Source: an uncultured Clostridia bacterium (GTDB lineage: Bacteria > Bacillota > Clostridia > Lachnospirales > CAG-274). From it: 64,000 nt of DNA. Positions within the stretch are counted from its first letter, which is position 1. The number at the start of each line of letters is the position of its first letter. Below are positions 35,869 to 48,029 of the stretch, one piece after another. The position numbers and the translations under genes are program-made. Location: positions 1-64,000 of the forward strand of contig CANPXH010000007.1 in NCBI GenBank assembly GCA_947585865.1, written 5' to 3'. The notes beneath the pieces are model-generated. The model was not told the DNA's origin. It worked only from the letters and a program-made list of their open reading frames with translations, and did not search any database.

Positions 35869-36981
35869 ATGCGTATAGAATGCAACAAACAAAATTTGAT
35901 AAATGCCATTAACACAGTTTCAAAGGCAGTCACTTCAAGATCCACACTGGATATATTGAGCTGCATACTTCTTATAGCGGACAGAAAAGGCTTCAGACTT
36001 ATAGCCAACGATCTTAAGCTGAGCATAGAAACATCAGAAATAGAATCTGAATTATATGAAAAGGGTGCAGTAGCCTTAGATGCAAGAATATTTTCGGAAA
36101 TAATAAGAAAGCTTCCTACAGATTATGTTACAATAAAAGTAGATGAAAAATACAGATGTGAAATATCATCGGGAAAATCCAAGTTTAACATAAACGGAAA
36201 CGATCCTCAACAATTCCCTATGCCGGAAGAGCTTAAAAATAATTCAGTTTCAATAGAGATAGGCTCATTTAATTTTAAAAATATGATAAAAAAGACTATT
36301 TTCTCCATATCTACAGAGGAAAACAGACCTATACTCAGAGGTGAACAGATAAAGTTTGACGAGGGTTATATAAATATAGCGGCAATAGACGGATGCAGAG
36401 TAAGCTGGAGAAGGAAAAAGGTGGACTATAACGAATATAATGAATTCGTAGTTCCGGGAAAGGCTCTTAATGAACTTTGCAGGCTTCTTCCCGATGATGA
36501 TGGCATACCCTTGAAAATAACCTTTTCTTCAATGCACGCCATGTTTGAACTGGAGCAGTGTAAAATCGTTTCAAGACTGTTAGACGGAGATTTCCTAAGC
36601 TATGAAAATCTTTTCAATTCTTCTTCATCACTTGAGCTTACCGTAAATACATCCGATCTTTTAAATGCTCTTGAACGCTCAATTATAGTGTCCGATGATA
36701 CAAGAAAAACAGATATAAAGCTTACAATAAAAAATAATTTTATAAATATAATATCCTCTTCTTCTATGGGAAAAACGGAAGAGGATGTACCGGTGAATAT
36801 AGAAAAGGGAGAAGAAATAGTTATAAACTTCAATGCAAGATTTTTGATAGACGTAATGTCTGCCTGTGAAGAGGAATATGTAAAGATATGCTTCAACACA
36901 AATAAGTCACCTTGTATAATAAAGGGAGTTGCCAACAATGATTATCAATATCTTGTTCTTCCCGTAAATCCGAGAGGCTGA
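35869..36981 (+). CDS. dnaN: DNA polymerase III beta sliding clamp
   Basis: The 370-aa protein has the normal clamp length and three-domain repeat: it begins MRIECNKQNLINAINTVSKAV and ends in YQYLVLPVNPRG, the usual C-terminal motif for polymerase and ligand contact. The clamp tethers polymerase III. AAGGAG precedes the ATG, and yaaA follows after four bases. Confidence 0.96.
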   Translation: MRIECNKQNLINAINTVSKAVTSRSTLDILSCILLIADRKGFRLIANDLKLSIETSEIESELYEKGAVALDARIFSEIIRKLPTDYVTIKVDEKYRCEISSGKSKFNINGNDPQQFPMPEELKNNSVSIEIGSFNFKNMIKKTIFSISTEENRPILRGEQIKFDEGYINIAAIDGCRVSWRRKKVDYNEYNEFVVPGKALNELCRLLPDDDGIPLKITFSSMHAMFELEQCKIVSRLLDGDFLSYENLFNSSSSLELTVNTSDLLNALERSIIVSDDTRKTDIKLTIKNNFINIISSSSMGKTEEDVPVNIEKGEEIVINFNARFLIDVMSACEEEYVKICFNTNKSPCIIKGVANNDYQYLVLPVNPRG

Positions 36982-36985
36982 TGCT

Positions 36986-37228
36986 ATGGAAAAAATATAT
37001 ATAAATACAGAGTACATAAAGCTCCAGCAGGCGCTTAAGCTTGCCAATATAGTTTCACAGGGATCTGATGCAAAGATGATAATAAAAGAAGGCTTTGTAT
37101 ATGTAAATGACGAAAAGTGTACTATGAGAGGAAAAAAGCTGAGAAACAGCGATGTTGTTAAAATAAAAGGCGAATTGTTTGAAAAAGATGAAGATACAGA
37201 GTTTATGATATGTGATCATGATAATTAA
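36986..37228 (+). CDS. yaaA: S4-domain protein YaaA
   Basis: This 80-aa RNA-binding protein has an S4 fold (IKLQQALKLANIVSQGSDAKMIIKEGFVYVNDEKCTMRGKKL). The gene lies between dnaN and recF in most Firmicutes, and it overlaps recF here. The role of YaaA is not settled; ribosome or RNA binding is likely. Confidence 0.93.
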   Translation: MEKIYINTEYIKLQQALKLANIVSQGSDAKMIIKEGFVYVNDEKCTMRGKKLRNSDVVKIKGELFEKDEDTEFMICDHDN

Positions 37229-38288
37229 AAGCTTACACCTTATAAATTACAGAAATATAGAAAATTTGGATATAGAATTCGACCAGGGTATAAATATACT
37301 TTACGGCAATAATGCCCAGGGCAAAACAAATATATTGGAGTCTATATATATGTGTGCGGCAGGAAGAAGTCTGAGGACACATATATCAAAGGAATTGATA
37401 AAATTCGGCAAGGATTCCGCCCATATTCAGCTTATAGTGAGCAAAGGTGTTTTTAAGGACAAAATAAATATACATATAAGAAAAAACAACAAAAAGGGAA
37501 TAGCCGTAAATAACGTTCATGTTAAAAATATAAACGATCTTTTCGGTACGGTTAATATAATATTGTTTTCACCGGAGGACCTTATGCTTGTGAAGGAAGG
37601 ACCTTCCGGCAGAAGACGTTATATGGATATGGAACTTTGTCAGATAAACAGACTTTATGCCGATGATCTCAGCAGATACTACAGGCTCCTTAGGGAGAGA
37701 AACACTCTTTTGAAGGATGAAAAAGCCGATGATGTTACCCTTGATGTGTATGACGAACAGCTTGTGAGATACGGCATAAGAATAATGGATGAAAGGCAAA
37801 AGTTCATAAATGAAATAAATTTAAAGGCAGATTTAATACACAGAGATATCACCAAGGGAAAAGAAGAGCTTGAAATTAAATATATACCCGATGTAAGCTC
37901 GGACAAGTACGGCAAAAAAATGCTTGAGAGCAGAGAAAGGGATATTTTGTACAAGTCTACGAATGTAGGCATACATAGAGACGATATGTCCTTTAACATA
38001 AACGGATACAACGGAAGGGAATACGGTTCACAGGGCCAGCAAAGGACAATATGTATATCTCTTAAGCTGGCGGAGGTCGAATTTGTAAAGGAAAAAATAG
38101 GATATTCTCCCATACTTCTTCTTGACGACGTATTGTCCGAGCTTGACAGGAGCAGGCAGATGTATATATTAAATTCCATAAAGGATATACAGACTATAAT
38201 AACTTCCACAGGCATAGACGATATAGCGGACAATATAGGAAAAAGAGCAAATATAATGTATGTGGAAAATGGAGATATAAAAAAATAA
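37218..38288 (+). CDS. recF: DNA replication and repair protein RecF
   Basis: This SMC-like ATPase loads RecA at gaps. It has Walker A LYGNNAQGKTNILESIY near residue 30, the ABC-type signature GSQGQQRTICISLKL near residue 270, and Walker B ILLLDDVLSELD. Length is about 356 aa. I prefer ATG 37218 over the track's GTG at 37212; both overlap the end of yaaA. No remB gene is present after recF, unlike Bacillus. Confidence 0.95.
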   Translation: MIIKSLHLINYRNIENLDIEFDQGINILYGNNAQGKTNILESIYMCAAGRSLRTHISKELIKFGKDSAHIQLIVSKGVFKDKINIHIRKNNKKGIAVNNVHVKNINDLFGTVNIILFSPEDLMLVKEGPSGRRRYMDMELCQINRLYADDLSRYYRLLRERNTLLKDEKADDVTLDVYDEQLVRYGIRIMDERQKFINEINLKADLIHRDITKGKEELEIKYIPDVSSDKYGKKMLESRERDILYKSTNVGIHRDDMSFNINGYNGREYGSQGQQRTICISLKLAEVEFVKEKIGYSPILLLDDVLSELDRSRQMYILNSIKDIQTIITSTGIDDIADNIGKRANIMYVENGDIKK

Positions 38289-38439
38289 TATATTTTATAA
38301 ATTTTATTTATTAATATATAAATGTATCAAAAATAAAAGCTATATAAAACAACAAAAACACAAAAACCTCTTTTATTTTCTTTTAATTTGTGTTATAATG
38401 GTTTTATTAATGGTAATGTATACCTGTACGTTGATATGA

Positions 38440-40413
<1,974 letters not shown>

Positions 40414-40425
40414 GAGGTAATAACA

Positions 40426-42924
40426 ATGGATGAAAACAGACAATTTGACAAAATAGTCACTGCGGAGATATCCGAGACTATGAAAAGTTCATATATAGAT
40501 TATGCCATGAGCGTTATTGTTGCAAGAGCGCTGCCCGATGTAAGAGACGGTCTTAAACCCGTTCACAGAAGGATACTTTATTCTATGAATGAAATGGGCC
40601 TTGAGCCGAACAAGGCTCATAAAAAATGCGCCCGTATCGTCGGCGATACCATGGGTAAATATCATCCTCACGGAGATGCTGCCATATATGATGCTCTTGT
40701 AAGGCTGGCACAGGATTTCTCTATGAGATATCCGCTTGTAGACGGTCACGGCAATTTCGGTTCCATAGACGGATATCAAGCTGCCGCTCCCAGATATACA
40801 GAAGCAAGGCTTTCAAGAATATCTCTTGAGATGCTTGCGGATATAGATAAAAATACAGTTGATTTCCAGCCTAACTACGACGGAGATTTTATGGAGCCTG
40901 TGGTGCTTCCTTCAAGGATACCCAACCTTCTTGTAAACGGCTCCAGCGGTATTGCCGTAGGTATGGCAACTAATATACCTCCTCATAATCTTTCAGAGGT
41001 AATAGACGGTATAGTAAAGATAATAGACAATAAAATACAGGAAAACAGAGAAACCGATATAGATGAGATAGTAAATATAATAAAAGGCCCCGATTTTCCT
41101 ACAGGCGGAAATATACTCGGCAAAAGCGGTATATTCAATGCCTACAGAACAGGCAAGGGTAAAATAAAGGTAAGAGCCGAAGCAAATATAGAAACTCTGC
41201 CTAACGGAAGAGAACAGATAGTCATTACGGAAATACCTTATCAGGTAAACAAATCCCGTATGATAACAGGTATAGCCGACCTTGTCAAGGAAAAGAGGAT
41301 AGAAGGCATATCCGGCATACAGGACAATACCAATGACAGAAACGGTGTCCATATAGTAATAGAGGTAAAAAAGGATGCCTCCGCCGAGATAGTTCTTAAT
41401 CAGCTTTTCAAATATTCACAGCTTCAGGAATCCATAAGCATAAATTTCCTTGTGATAGTAAAGGGCGTGCCAAGGATACTGAACATAAAGCAAATACTTG
41501 AAAACTATATAGAGTTCCAGGAAGACGTTATAACAAGACGTACCAAATTCGATCTTGACAAGGCTTTGAAGAGACTTCATATTTTGGAAGGATTTTTAAA
41601 GGCTCTCGACAATATAGATGAGGTAATAAATATACTGAGAGGTTCCGTTACCACAAATGAGGCTAAAGAAAAGCTTATTGATCGCTTCGGCTTTACTCCC
41701 GAGCAGGTAAATGCCATATGCGAAATGCGTTTCAGGTCTCTTGTAGGCATGGAGAGAGAAAAGCTCTTAAACGAATTCAACGAGCTTACGGCCTTTGCCG
41801 AGGAAATGAGAGCTATACTTGCCGATGAGAACAAGCTCTATGAGGTAATAAAAAATGAAATACTTGAGATAAAGAGAAAATACGGTGACGAGAGAAAGAC
41901 AAGGATAATACAGGATATGGGAGAAATAGACATGGAGGATATAATAGCCGATGATATGTCTGTTATAACCATGTCTCATCTCAATTATATAAAGAGGATA
42001 TCCCTTGACAATTACAAGAGCCAGAACAGAGGCGGCAAGGGTATCATAGGTATGCAGACAAGAGATGAGGATTTTGTACAAAAGCTTTTCTTAAGCTCCA
42101 ACCACAGCTATATACTCTTCTTCACAAGCAAGGGCAAGGTATACAGAATAAAGACTTGGGAGATACCGGAAGCGGGAAGAAATGCAAAAGGTACCCCTAT
42201 CATAAATGTTATACAGCTTGACGAAGGAGAAAAAATAAACGCCGTCATACCTATAAAAGAATTCGGCATAGACCAATATCTTATGATGATAACAAAGCAT
42301 GGCGTCATAAAGAAAACTATGGCTCAGGCATTTAACAACATAAGAAAAGGCGGACTTATAGCAGTGGGTCTCAAGGAAGAAGACGAGCTTATATCTGTTT
42401 TCCTTACAAACGGAGACAATGAGGTATTAGCCGCCACTCACAAGGGTATGGCTATAAGGTTCAGCGAAAATGACGTAAGAGCCATGGGCAGGACTGCCGC
42501 CGGTGTCAAAGCTATAAAGCTGGATGAAGATGACTTTGTAATAGGTGCGGAAATAGTCGATGCCGATCACAAGGTGCTCATAGTCAGCGAAAAGGGCTTC
42601 GGCAAGTGTACCGAAATAAATAATTTCAGAATACAGTCCAGAGGCGGCAAGGGTCTCAAGGCATATAAGATAACCGAAAAGACAGGAAATATAATAGGTC
42701 TTGCCATGGTAAAGGATACCGAAGAACTTATTATGGTAACAAGCGAAGGCATAGTTATCAGAATAAGGATAAAGGATATCTCTACGGTAGGCCGTGTAGC
42801 TCAGGGCGTCAAGCTCATAAACCTTGACGAGGGCGTTACCGTTATGAGCATGGACAAAATAACCGAAGATAACGTATACGAAGTATCCTCAGAAACGGAA
42901 GAAACAGAGGAAACTGAGGAATAA
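40426..42924 (+). CDS. gyrA: DNA gyrase subunit A
   Basis: The 832-aa subunit has the active-site tyrosine in [10 protein letters not shown] and C-terminal beta-pinwheel blades including QSRGGKG (GyrA box-like) at two positions. The quinolone-determining segment is [10 protein letters not shown], with alanine at the position of E. coli Ser83. It lies 12 bases after gyrB and is followed by a terminator. The C-terminus is acidic ([10 protein letters not shown]). Confidence 0.97.
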   Translation: MDENRQFDKIVTAEISETMKSSYIDYAMSVIVARALPDVRDGLKPVHRRILYSMNEMGLEPNKAHKKCARIVGDTMGKYHPHGDAAIYDALVRLAQDFSMRYPLVDGHGNFGSIDGYQAAAPRYTEARLSRISLEMLADIDKNTVDFQPNYDGDFMEPVVLPSRIPNLLVNGSSGIAVGMATNIPPHNLSEVIDGIVKIIDNKIQENRETDIDEIVNIIKGPDFPTGGNILGKSGIFNAYRTGKGKIKVRAEANIETLPNGREQIVITEIPYQVNKSRMITGIADLVKEKRIEGISGIQDNTNDRNGVHIVIEVKKDASAEIVLNQLFKYSQLQESISINFLVIVKGVPRILNIKQILENYIEFQEDVITRRTKFDLDKALKRLHILEGFLKALDNIDEVINILRGSVTTNEAKEKLIDRFGFTPEQVNAICEMRFRSLVGMEREKLLNEFNELTAFAEEMRAILADENKLYEVIKNEILEIKRKYGDERKTRIIQDMGEIDMEDIIADDMSVITMSHLNYIKRISLDNYKSQNRGGKGIIGMQTRDEDFVQKLFLSSNHSYILFFTSKGKVYRIKTWEIPEAGRNAKGTPIINVIQLDEGEKINAVIPIKEFGIDQYLMMITKHGVIKKTMAQAFNNIRKGGLIAVGLKEEDELISVFLTNGDNEVLAATHKGMAIRFSENDVRAMGRTAAGVKAIKLDEDDFVIGAEIVDADHKVLIVSEKGFGKCTEINNFRIQSRGGKGLKAYKITEKTGNIIGLAMVKDTEELIMVTSEGIVIRIRIKDISTVGRVAQGVKLINLDEGVTVMSMDKITEDNVYEVSSETEETEETEE

Positions 42925-42930
42925 AAACTG

Positions 42931-42953
42931 CTGCCTGTGCGGCAGTTTTTTAT
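42931..42953 (+). terminator. gyrA terminator
   Basis: CTGCC, a five-base loop and GGCAG are followed by a TTTTTT run, immediately after gyrA. Confidence 0.9.
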
Positions 42954-43040
42954 ATTGTTGTATACATACTTTTTATATTATATAATGGCATAAAAATATA
43001 AAAACAGCCTGTAAAATATCCATATAAAAAATATAAACAG

Positions 43041-43069
43041 TTGAAGTAGCGGAGAAAATATAGTATAAT
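43041..43069 (+). promoter_or_regulatory. asnB promoter
   Basis: TTGAAG at 43041 and TATAAT at 43064 are 17 bases apart, about 50 bases before asnB. Confidence 0.85.
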
Positions 43070-43117
43070 AATATAAATGGTCAAAAATAAGAACCTTTTT
43101 AAAGGAGAATGATATAT

Positions 43118-45001
43118 ATGTGTGGCTTTTGCGGATTTACGGGAAATATTGAAAACAGAGAAGAGATCATAAAGAATATGATGGACAAAATAGTCCACAG
43201 AGGGCCCGACAGCGGCGGTATGCACAGCGAGGACAAGTTTACATTCGGTTTCAGACGACTCAGTATAATAGGTCTTGAAGACGGATCTCAGCCTATATAC
43301 AATGAGGACAAGTCAGTTGTCATTGTGTTCAACGGCGAGATATACAATTATAAGGAGCTTAAGGAAGGACTTACAGAAAGAGGACACGTTTTCTCAACCC
43401 ATGCGGATACCGAGGTCATAGTGCATCTTTATGAAGAGAAGGGAACAGATCTTCTCAACGATCTGAGAGGTATGTTTGCCTTTACCATATATGACAAAAA
43501 TAAGGATATGCTTTTCGGCGCAAGAGATTTCTTCGGCATTAAGCCCTATTACTACAGCGAAATAGACGGCGAGCTTCTTTTTGGTTCTGAAATAAAGAGC
43601 TTTTTGCCATATCCCAAATTCAAAAAAGAGGTAAATACCGTTGCTCTTGAAAATTATCTTACATTCCAATATTCCGTACTTGACGAAACATTTTTCAAGG
43701 GCGTGTATAAATTAAAGCCCGGACATTATATTACATTCAAAGACGGTGTGCTCAATATAGAGAGATACTTCCAGCCTAAATTCGAGCCTGAAAAGGACAT
43801 TGTTGCAGACAGCAAAAACGGCATAAAGCTCCAGGATGCCATAAAGAAGGTGGAGGATGTGCTTCTTGATTCCGTAGGTATGCACACGGTAGTCAGTGAT
43901 GTTGAGGTTGGTTCGTTTCTTTCAAGCGGCGTGGATTCCAGCTTTGTTGCGGCTACGTTCCGCCGTGGTATGGACAAGACTCATGCCAAGACCTTCACCG
44001 TAGGCTTTGACTATGAGAAATACAATGAAATAGGCTATGCACAGGCTCTTTCAAAGCATGTGGGGATAGAGAGCAATTCAAAAATAATATCTACGGATGA
44101 ATACTGGGAAAGCCTGCCAAAGGTACAATATCATATGGACGAGCCCTTGGCGGATCCTTCTGCGGTAGCTCTTTATTTTGTAAGCAAGCTTGCAAGGGAA
44201 AAGGTAAAAGTAGCGCTTTCGGGAGAAGGAGCAGATGAATTTTTCGGCGGCTACAATATATATGAAGAACCCATGGCTCTTGCACCCATGCACATATTTC
44301 CCAAGTCCGTAAGAAAATTTATAGCAAAGGCAGCTTCTCTTATTCCCTTTAACTTCAAGGGCAAAAATTATTTCAGAAGAGCCGCTCTTGACATAGAAGA
44401 ACGTTTTTACGGCAACGGCAATCAGATGTTCAGCAAGGAAGAAAGGGAAGCCATACTTAAAGCTCCCAGCGGCAAATACGATCATACAGAGATAACAAAG
44501 CCGTATTACGACTTTTGCCAAGGTCTTGACGATGTTACCAAAATGCAGTTTATAGACCTTAATCTTTGGATGGTGGGAGATATACTTCTTAAGGCGGACA
44601 AAATGAGTATGGCAAATTCTCTTGAGGTAAGAGTGCCCTTCCTGGACAAGGAGGTATTCGAGGTGGCAAGGCATTTGCCTTCCGACTACAGGGTGAACAG
44701 ACGTGCCACAAAGTATGCCTTCAGAATGGCAAGCAAAAAATATTTGCCTGAGAATGTGGCAAGCAAGAAAAAGCTTGGCTTCCCCGTGCCTACGAGAGTA
44801 TGGCTCAAGGAGGACAAGTATTATAATATTATAAAAGAGGCTTTCACCGGCCCTACAGCGGAGAAATATTTTAATACAGACAAGATAATGGAATATCTTG
44901 ACGGACACAAGGCCGGCAAGGGCGACTACAGCCGTAAGATATGGACAGTATATATGTTCCTTGTGTGGCATAAGGAATTTTTTGAAAAGGAGGCGGTATA
45001 A
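43118..45001 (+). CDS. asnB: Asparagine synthase (glutamine-hydrolysing)
   Basis: AsnB makes asparagine from aspartate, using glutamine nitrogen and ATP. The true start must be ATG 43118, because the mature protein needs Cys at position 2 (MCGFCGFTG); the track's 43109 start is only one base after the GGAG ribosome site. The glutaminase domain includes HRGPDSGG and FNGEIYNY. The synthetase domain has the PP-loop SSGVDSSFVAA near residue 265 and SGEGADEFFGGYN near residue 370. Length 627 aa. A gene for a HIT protein overlaps its end by one base. Confidence 0.95.
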   Translation: MCGFCGFTGNIENREEIIKNMMDKIVHRGPDSGGMHSEDKFTFGFRRLSIIGLEDGSQPIYNEDKSVVIVFNGEIYNYKELKEGLTERGHVFSTHADTEVIVHLYEEKGTDLLNDLRGMFAFTIYDKNKDMLFGARDFFGIKPYYYSEIDGELLFGSEIKSFLPYPKFKKEVNTVALENYLTFQYSVLDETFFKGVYKLKPGHYITFKDGVLNIERYFQPKFEPEKDIVADSKNGIKLQDAIKKVEDVLLDSVGMHTVVSDVEVGSFLSSGVDSSFVAATFRRGMDKTHAKTFTVGFDYEKYNEIGYAQALSKHVGIESNSKIISTDEYWESLPKVQYHMDEPLADPSAVALYFVSKLAREKVKVALSGEGADEFFGGYNIYEEPMALAPMHIFPKSVRKFIAKAASLIPFNFKGKNYFRRAALDIEERFYGNGNQMFSKEEREAILKAPSGKYDHTEITKPYYDFCQGLDDVTKMQFIDLNLWMVGDILLKADKMSMANSLEVRVPFLDKEVFEVARHLPSDYRVNRRATKYAFRMASKKYLPENVASKKKLGFPVPTRVWLKEDKYYNIIKEAFTGPTAEKYFNTDKIMEYLDGHKAGKGDYSRKIWTVYMFLVWHKEFFEKEAV

Positions 45002-45408
45002 TGGATTGTATTTTCTGTAAAATAGCAAATGGAGACATTCCATCCACAACGGTTTATGAAGATGACGATTTTAGAGTGATAATGGATATAAACCCTGCAA
45101 ATCTTGGACATTGTCTCATACTTCCCAAGACTCATGCGGCAAATATATACGATATCAGCGAAGAGCTTACGGGCAAGGCATTTACGCTTGCCAAGAAGAT
45201 AGCCAAGGCAGTGCAGAAGTCAACGGACTGTGACGGAGTCAACATACTTCAAAACAACGGAGAAGCTGCAGGGCAGACTGTTTTTCATTTTCATATTCAT
45301 GTCATACCAAGGCTCAAAGATGACGATGTTAAAATGAGCTTCGGTTCATTTAAGACAGACAGCGAAAGCATCGCCGCTATTGGCGAGAAAATAAAGAACA
45401 GTTTATAA
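45001..45408 (+). CDS. HIT family hydrolase
   Basis: The 135-aa protein has the histidine triad HFHIHVIP near residue 98 and the N-terminal CIFCKIANGDIPS of the bacterial Hint-like group. Such enzymes hydrolyse nucleoside phosphoramidates or dinucleotide phosphates. It shares its first base with the stop of asnB. Identity as HIT is secure; substrate unknown. Confidence 0.94.
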   Translation: MDCIFCKIANGDIPSTTVYEDDDFRVIMDINPANLGHCLILPKTHAANIYDISEELTGKAFTLAKKIAKAVQKSTDCDGVNILQNNGEAAGQTVFHFHIHVIPRLKDDDVKMSFGSFKTDSESIAAIGEKIKNSL

Positions 45409-45423
45409 GAAAGGGTGTAAAGA

Positions 45424-47324
45424 ATGAAAAAAGCATTGGCGGCAATACTGGCGGCAGCTATAGTATTTTCCGCTGTTCCCGTATTTGCTCTTGATACAAC
45501 TGTTCAAGCGATCCTATTGAAATAGGCGAAGAGACCACAACGGAGGAAACAACGGAGACGACTACCGAGGTCAATACCGAGGAGACCACTCAGGCAGTGA
45601 CAGAGAAGCCAGCCGAGGCTAAAACGGAGAAGCCTACCGAGGCTAAGACCGAAGAGACCACTCAGGCAGTAACGGAAAAACCAACCGAAGCTACCACAAA
45701 GACTCCCGCTGCACAAAAGCCTGCGGGAGATACCGATCCCATAAAGGAAGGCCATCCTCATGAGGTAAACATTCATATAAATGCCACAACAGACGGTAAA
45801 TACGGCACAAATGACAGTGATTATATATATGCCTCCGACTATATAGACATAGATCCAAGGGATCTTGACTGGAGCTCAGACAATGAAAAGGTGGCAGCCG
45901 TGGACAGCAGAGGACGCATCAGCACATTAAGAGCAGGCCATGCGGTAGTTACAGGCAGCGGTACCGTAAAGTATATGTTCCACATAACCGTAAAAGAAAT
46001 AGCTACGGAGGACAAGGACATCACTCTTTACGAAGATGAAAAGATCGATCTGAGCAAATATGTCAAGAAGGGCAATATCGACTATTACGACTGGAGCTCA
46101 GACGACCGCAGCATCGTTACGGTAGACGATGAGGGCAACGCACGCTCAAAGGATAAAGACGGTCACGCCGTTATCACCGCAGACAATGAAAAGGAGCACG
46201 AAATATACAAATTTTATATAAGGGTAAGAAAAACAGCCAACGATCACCCGGTAGACCACAATTTCATAGAAGAAGATATGCCCTTGTATATGAGCGGCGG
46301 TGACAGCGCAGATGTTTCAATCTTCTTAGACAAGGCGGCAGACAGCTATAAGTGGTATTCAGACAATACATCTGTGGCAAGAGTCGACGGTGACAACGGT
46401 GTTATCACCGCAAGGAATGAAGGCACGACCACAGTTCATGCTCATGGTACGTTATACGATTATTGCTTTAAGGTAATGGTCGATGACAATTACTCCATAG
46501 ACAGCAGAGAAATGAATATAGAAGAGGTATTTGACTACGGCAAGTATATCGACGGCAAAATAAACGATGCCGAAGCCTATTCCTTCAAGGGTCATATATT
46601 GGATGTATACAACGGAAAGATAGAAGCAAGGACAAAGGGCGCAGGCTATGTGATATTCAAGAGCGCCCATGATGAGGTACATCAGCTTCTTGTCAATGTC
46701 AAAGAGGATCATACAAGACACAGCACAGAGACTGCTACAGAGGCTGTAACGGAAAAAACTACCGTGGATATAAACTTTACCGATATATCACACAGACCAT
46801 GGGCAGGCCCTGCTATTAAGAATATGGCGGCATCGGGCTTTATATCAGGCAGAGGAAACGGTATATTCGCTCCCGATGACGGCTGTACAAAAGCTGATTT
46901 TACCATTGTTTTGGTAAGGATGCTGGGTCTTGATTCTATGGCGCCGAGCGGAAATTATGCAGATGTTTTGCCAAACGCTTATTATTACAACTATGTGTCT
47001 ATAGCAAGAAACAACGGCCTTACGGTAGGTGTTGACGGCGATAGCTTCCATCCGGCTCAAAATATTACAAGAGAAGAAATAATGGCTATGGTATACAACG
47101 GCCTTGCACTCAAGGGTGTCGATATGAATATAAAGCAGTCTGTATTGAGCAGCTATTCCGACGGCTCACTCATAAGCCCGCAGTACCGTGACGCTGTGTC
47201 AGCACTCCTTAATATGGGTGCCGTACAGGGTACGTCTGCCACTACAATAGACCCCAAGAGTTCCGTTACAAGAGCTCAGATGGCAGTGCTTCTCAATAAT
47301 ATTTATACAACTGTTTTAAAATAA
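45424..47324 (+). pseudogene. Frameshifted surface protein with BIG2 and SLH domains
   Basis: ATG 45424, with AAAGGGTG upstream, gives a clear signal peptide (MKKALAAILAAAIVFSAVPVFA) and then stops after 33 codons. The remainder continues in another frame from about 45498 with a Thr/Glu-rich stalk repeat (TTQAVTEKP), about three bacterial Ig-like group 2 domains (for example WSSDNEKVAAVDSRG and WSSDDRSIVTVDDEG), and three S-layer homology domains at the C-terminus (FTDISHRPWAGPAIKNM, YADVLPNAYYYNYVSI, YSDGSLISPQYRDAVS). A one-base loss or two-base gain near 45490-45505 would explain it. It could be a true inactivation, an assembly error or phase variation. The ORF track shows only the second part, from a GTG. 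Confidence 0.85.
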
Positions 47325-47555
47325 ACCTTTGTTTCATCTGTTTCCCGATTTTGCAAAGGTCGGTTTGCAAAGCTGTTTTTACGATATTCATAACGCTGTG
47401 ATTATATGATGATACACGTTGGCATTATAAAAAACGATCGTATACGAAACATCAGAATACAACAATTCTGCTAAATATTTTCAGATTAAAAAACTCCTTA
47501 TATGACAAAATAATATTGTAACATGGTTACTAATATAAATAAGGAGGAAAATAAA

Positions 47556-47825
47556 ATGTCATCTAGTTCAAGCAGCAATAAGGTAAACATTCCTGAAGCA
47601 AGAGAAGCGATGGACAAGTTCAAGTATGAGGTCGCAAGCGAGATCGGCGTACCTTTAAAGAAGGGCTATAACGGCGACTTAACATCTGCTCAGAACGGCT
47701 ATGTAGGCGGTTATATGGTCAATAACGTGTTAACGAGACGGAGCAAGGAATTTCAAAGAACTACAGGGTGCGTAAACGGCGAAGTTTATTCTGTAAATTA
47801 CATATGTAATGTAGTGTTTGTATAA
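47556..47825 (+). CDS. Small acid-soluble spore protein with altered C-terminus
   Basis: MSSSSSSNKVNIPEAREAMDKF opens the protein, and EVASEIGVPLKKGYNGDL and TSAQNGYVGGYMV follow, which is the alpha/beta SASP core that coats spore DNA. After GGYMV the family normally ends within about ten residues. Here the frame runs into a 99-bp sequence that is repeated at 52821 and adds NNVLTRRSKEFQRTTG and more. ATG 47556, after AAGGAGG, is preferred to the track's 47523. The unusual tail suggests that something integrated into the 3' end of the gene. It implies that the host forms spores. Confidence 0.85.
   Translation: MSSSSSSNKVNIPEAREAMDKFKYEVASEIGVPLKKGYNGDLTSAQNGYVGGYMVNNVLTRRSKEFQRTTGCVNGEVYSVNYICNVVFV
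47721..47819 (+). repeat. 99-bp direct repeat, left copy
   Basis: It begins AATAACGTGTTAACGAGACG and ends near ATTACATATGTAATGTAGTG. It matches 52821-52919 with a single mismatch over 99 bases. It contains GTTAAC and the 14-bp palindrome ATTACATATGTAAT. It overlaps the end of the spore protein gene and bounds the accessory island on the left. Confidence 0.95.
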
Positions 47826-47880
47826 CACAAATTAAAAGACGTATTGGTTACTGATATTTTGATATATATCTATGAAGATA

Positions 47881-47926
47881 AAAGGCTATTCCAAATACCA
47901 AAAGCGGCATTGGGGATAGCCTTTTT
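47881..47926 (+). terminator. Terminator after the spore protein gene
   Basis: AAAGGCTATTCC pairs with GGGGATAGCCTTT and is followed by T's, downstream of the left direct repeat. Confidence 0.8.
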
Positions 47927-48029
47927 GCCTAAATATAATATGTTGCTAAAGTATTATATTGAGCTTTAGACTCAAATATGTTATACTATCATAAGGGTTC
48001 TTAATTTTACGAGGAAGAAGGTGATAATT

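Noticed and set aside
44078-45049. 323-aa minus-strand ORF opposite asnB
   Set aside because: Antisense to the conserved synthetase domain, rich in His, Cys and Tyr as is usual for shadow frames here.
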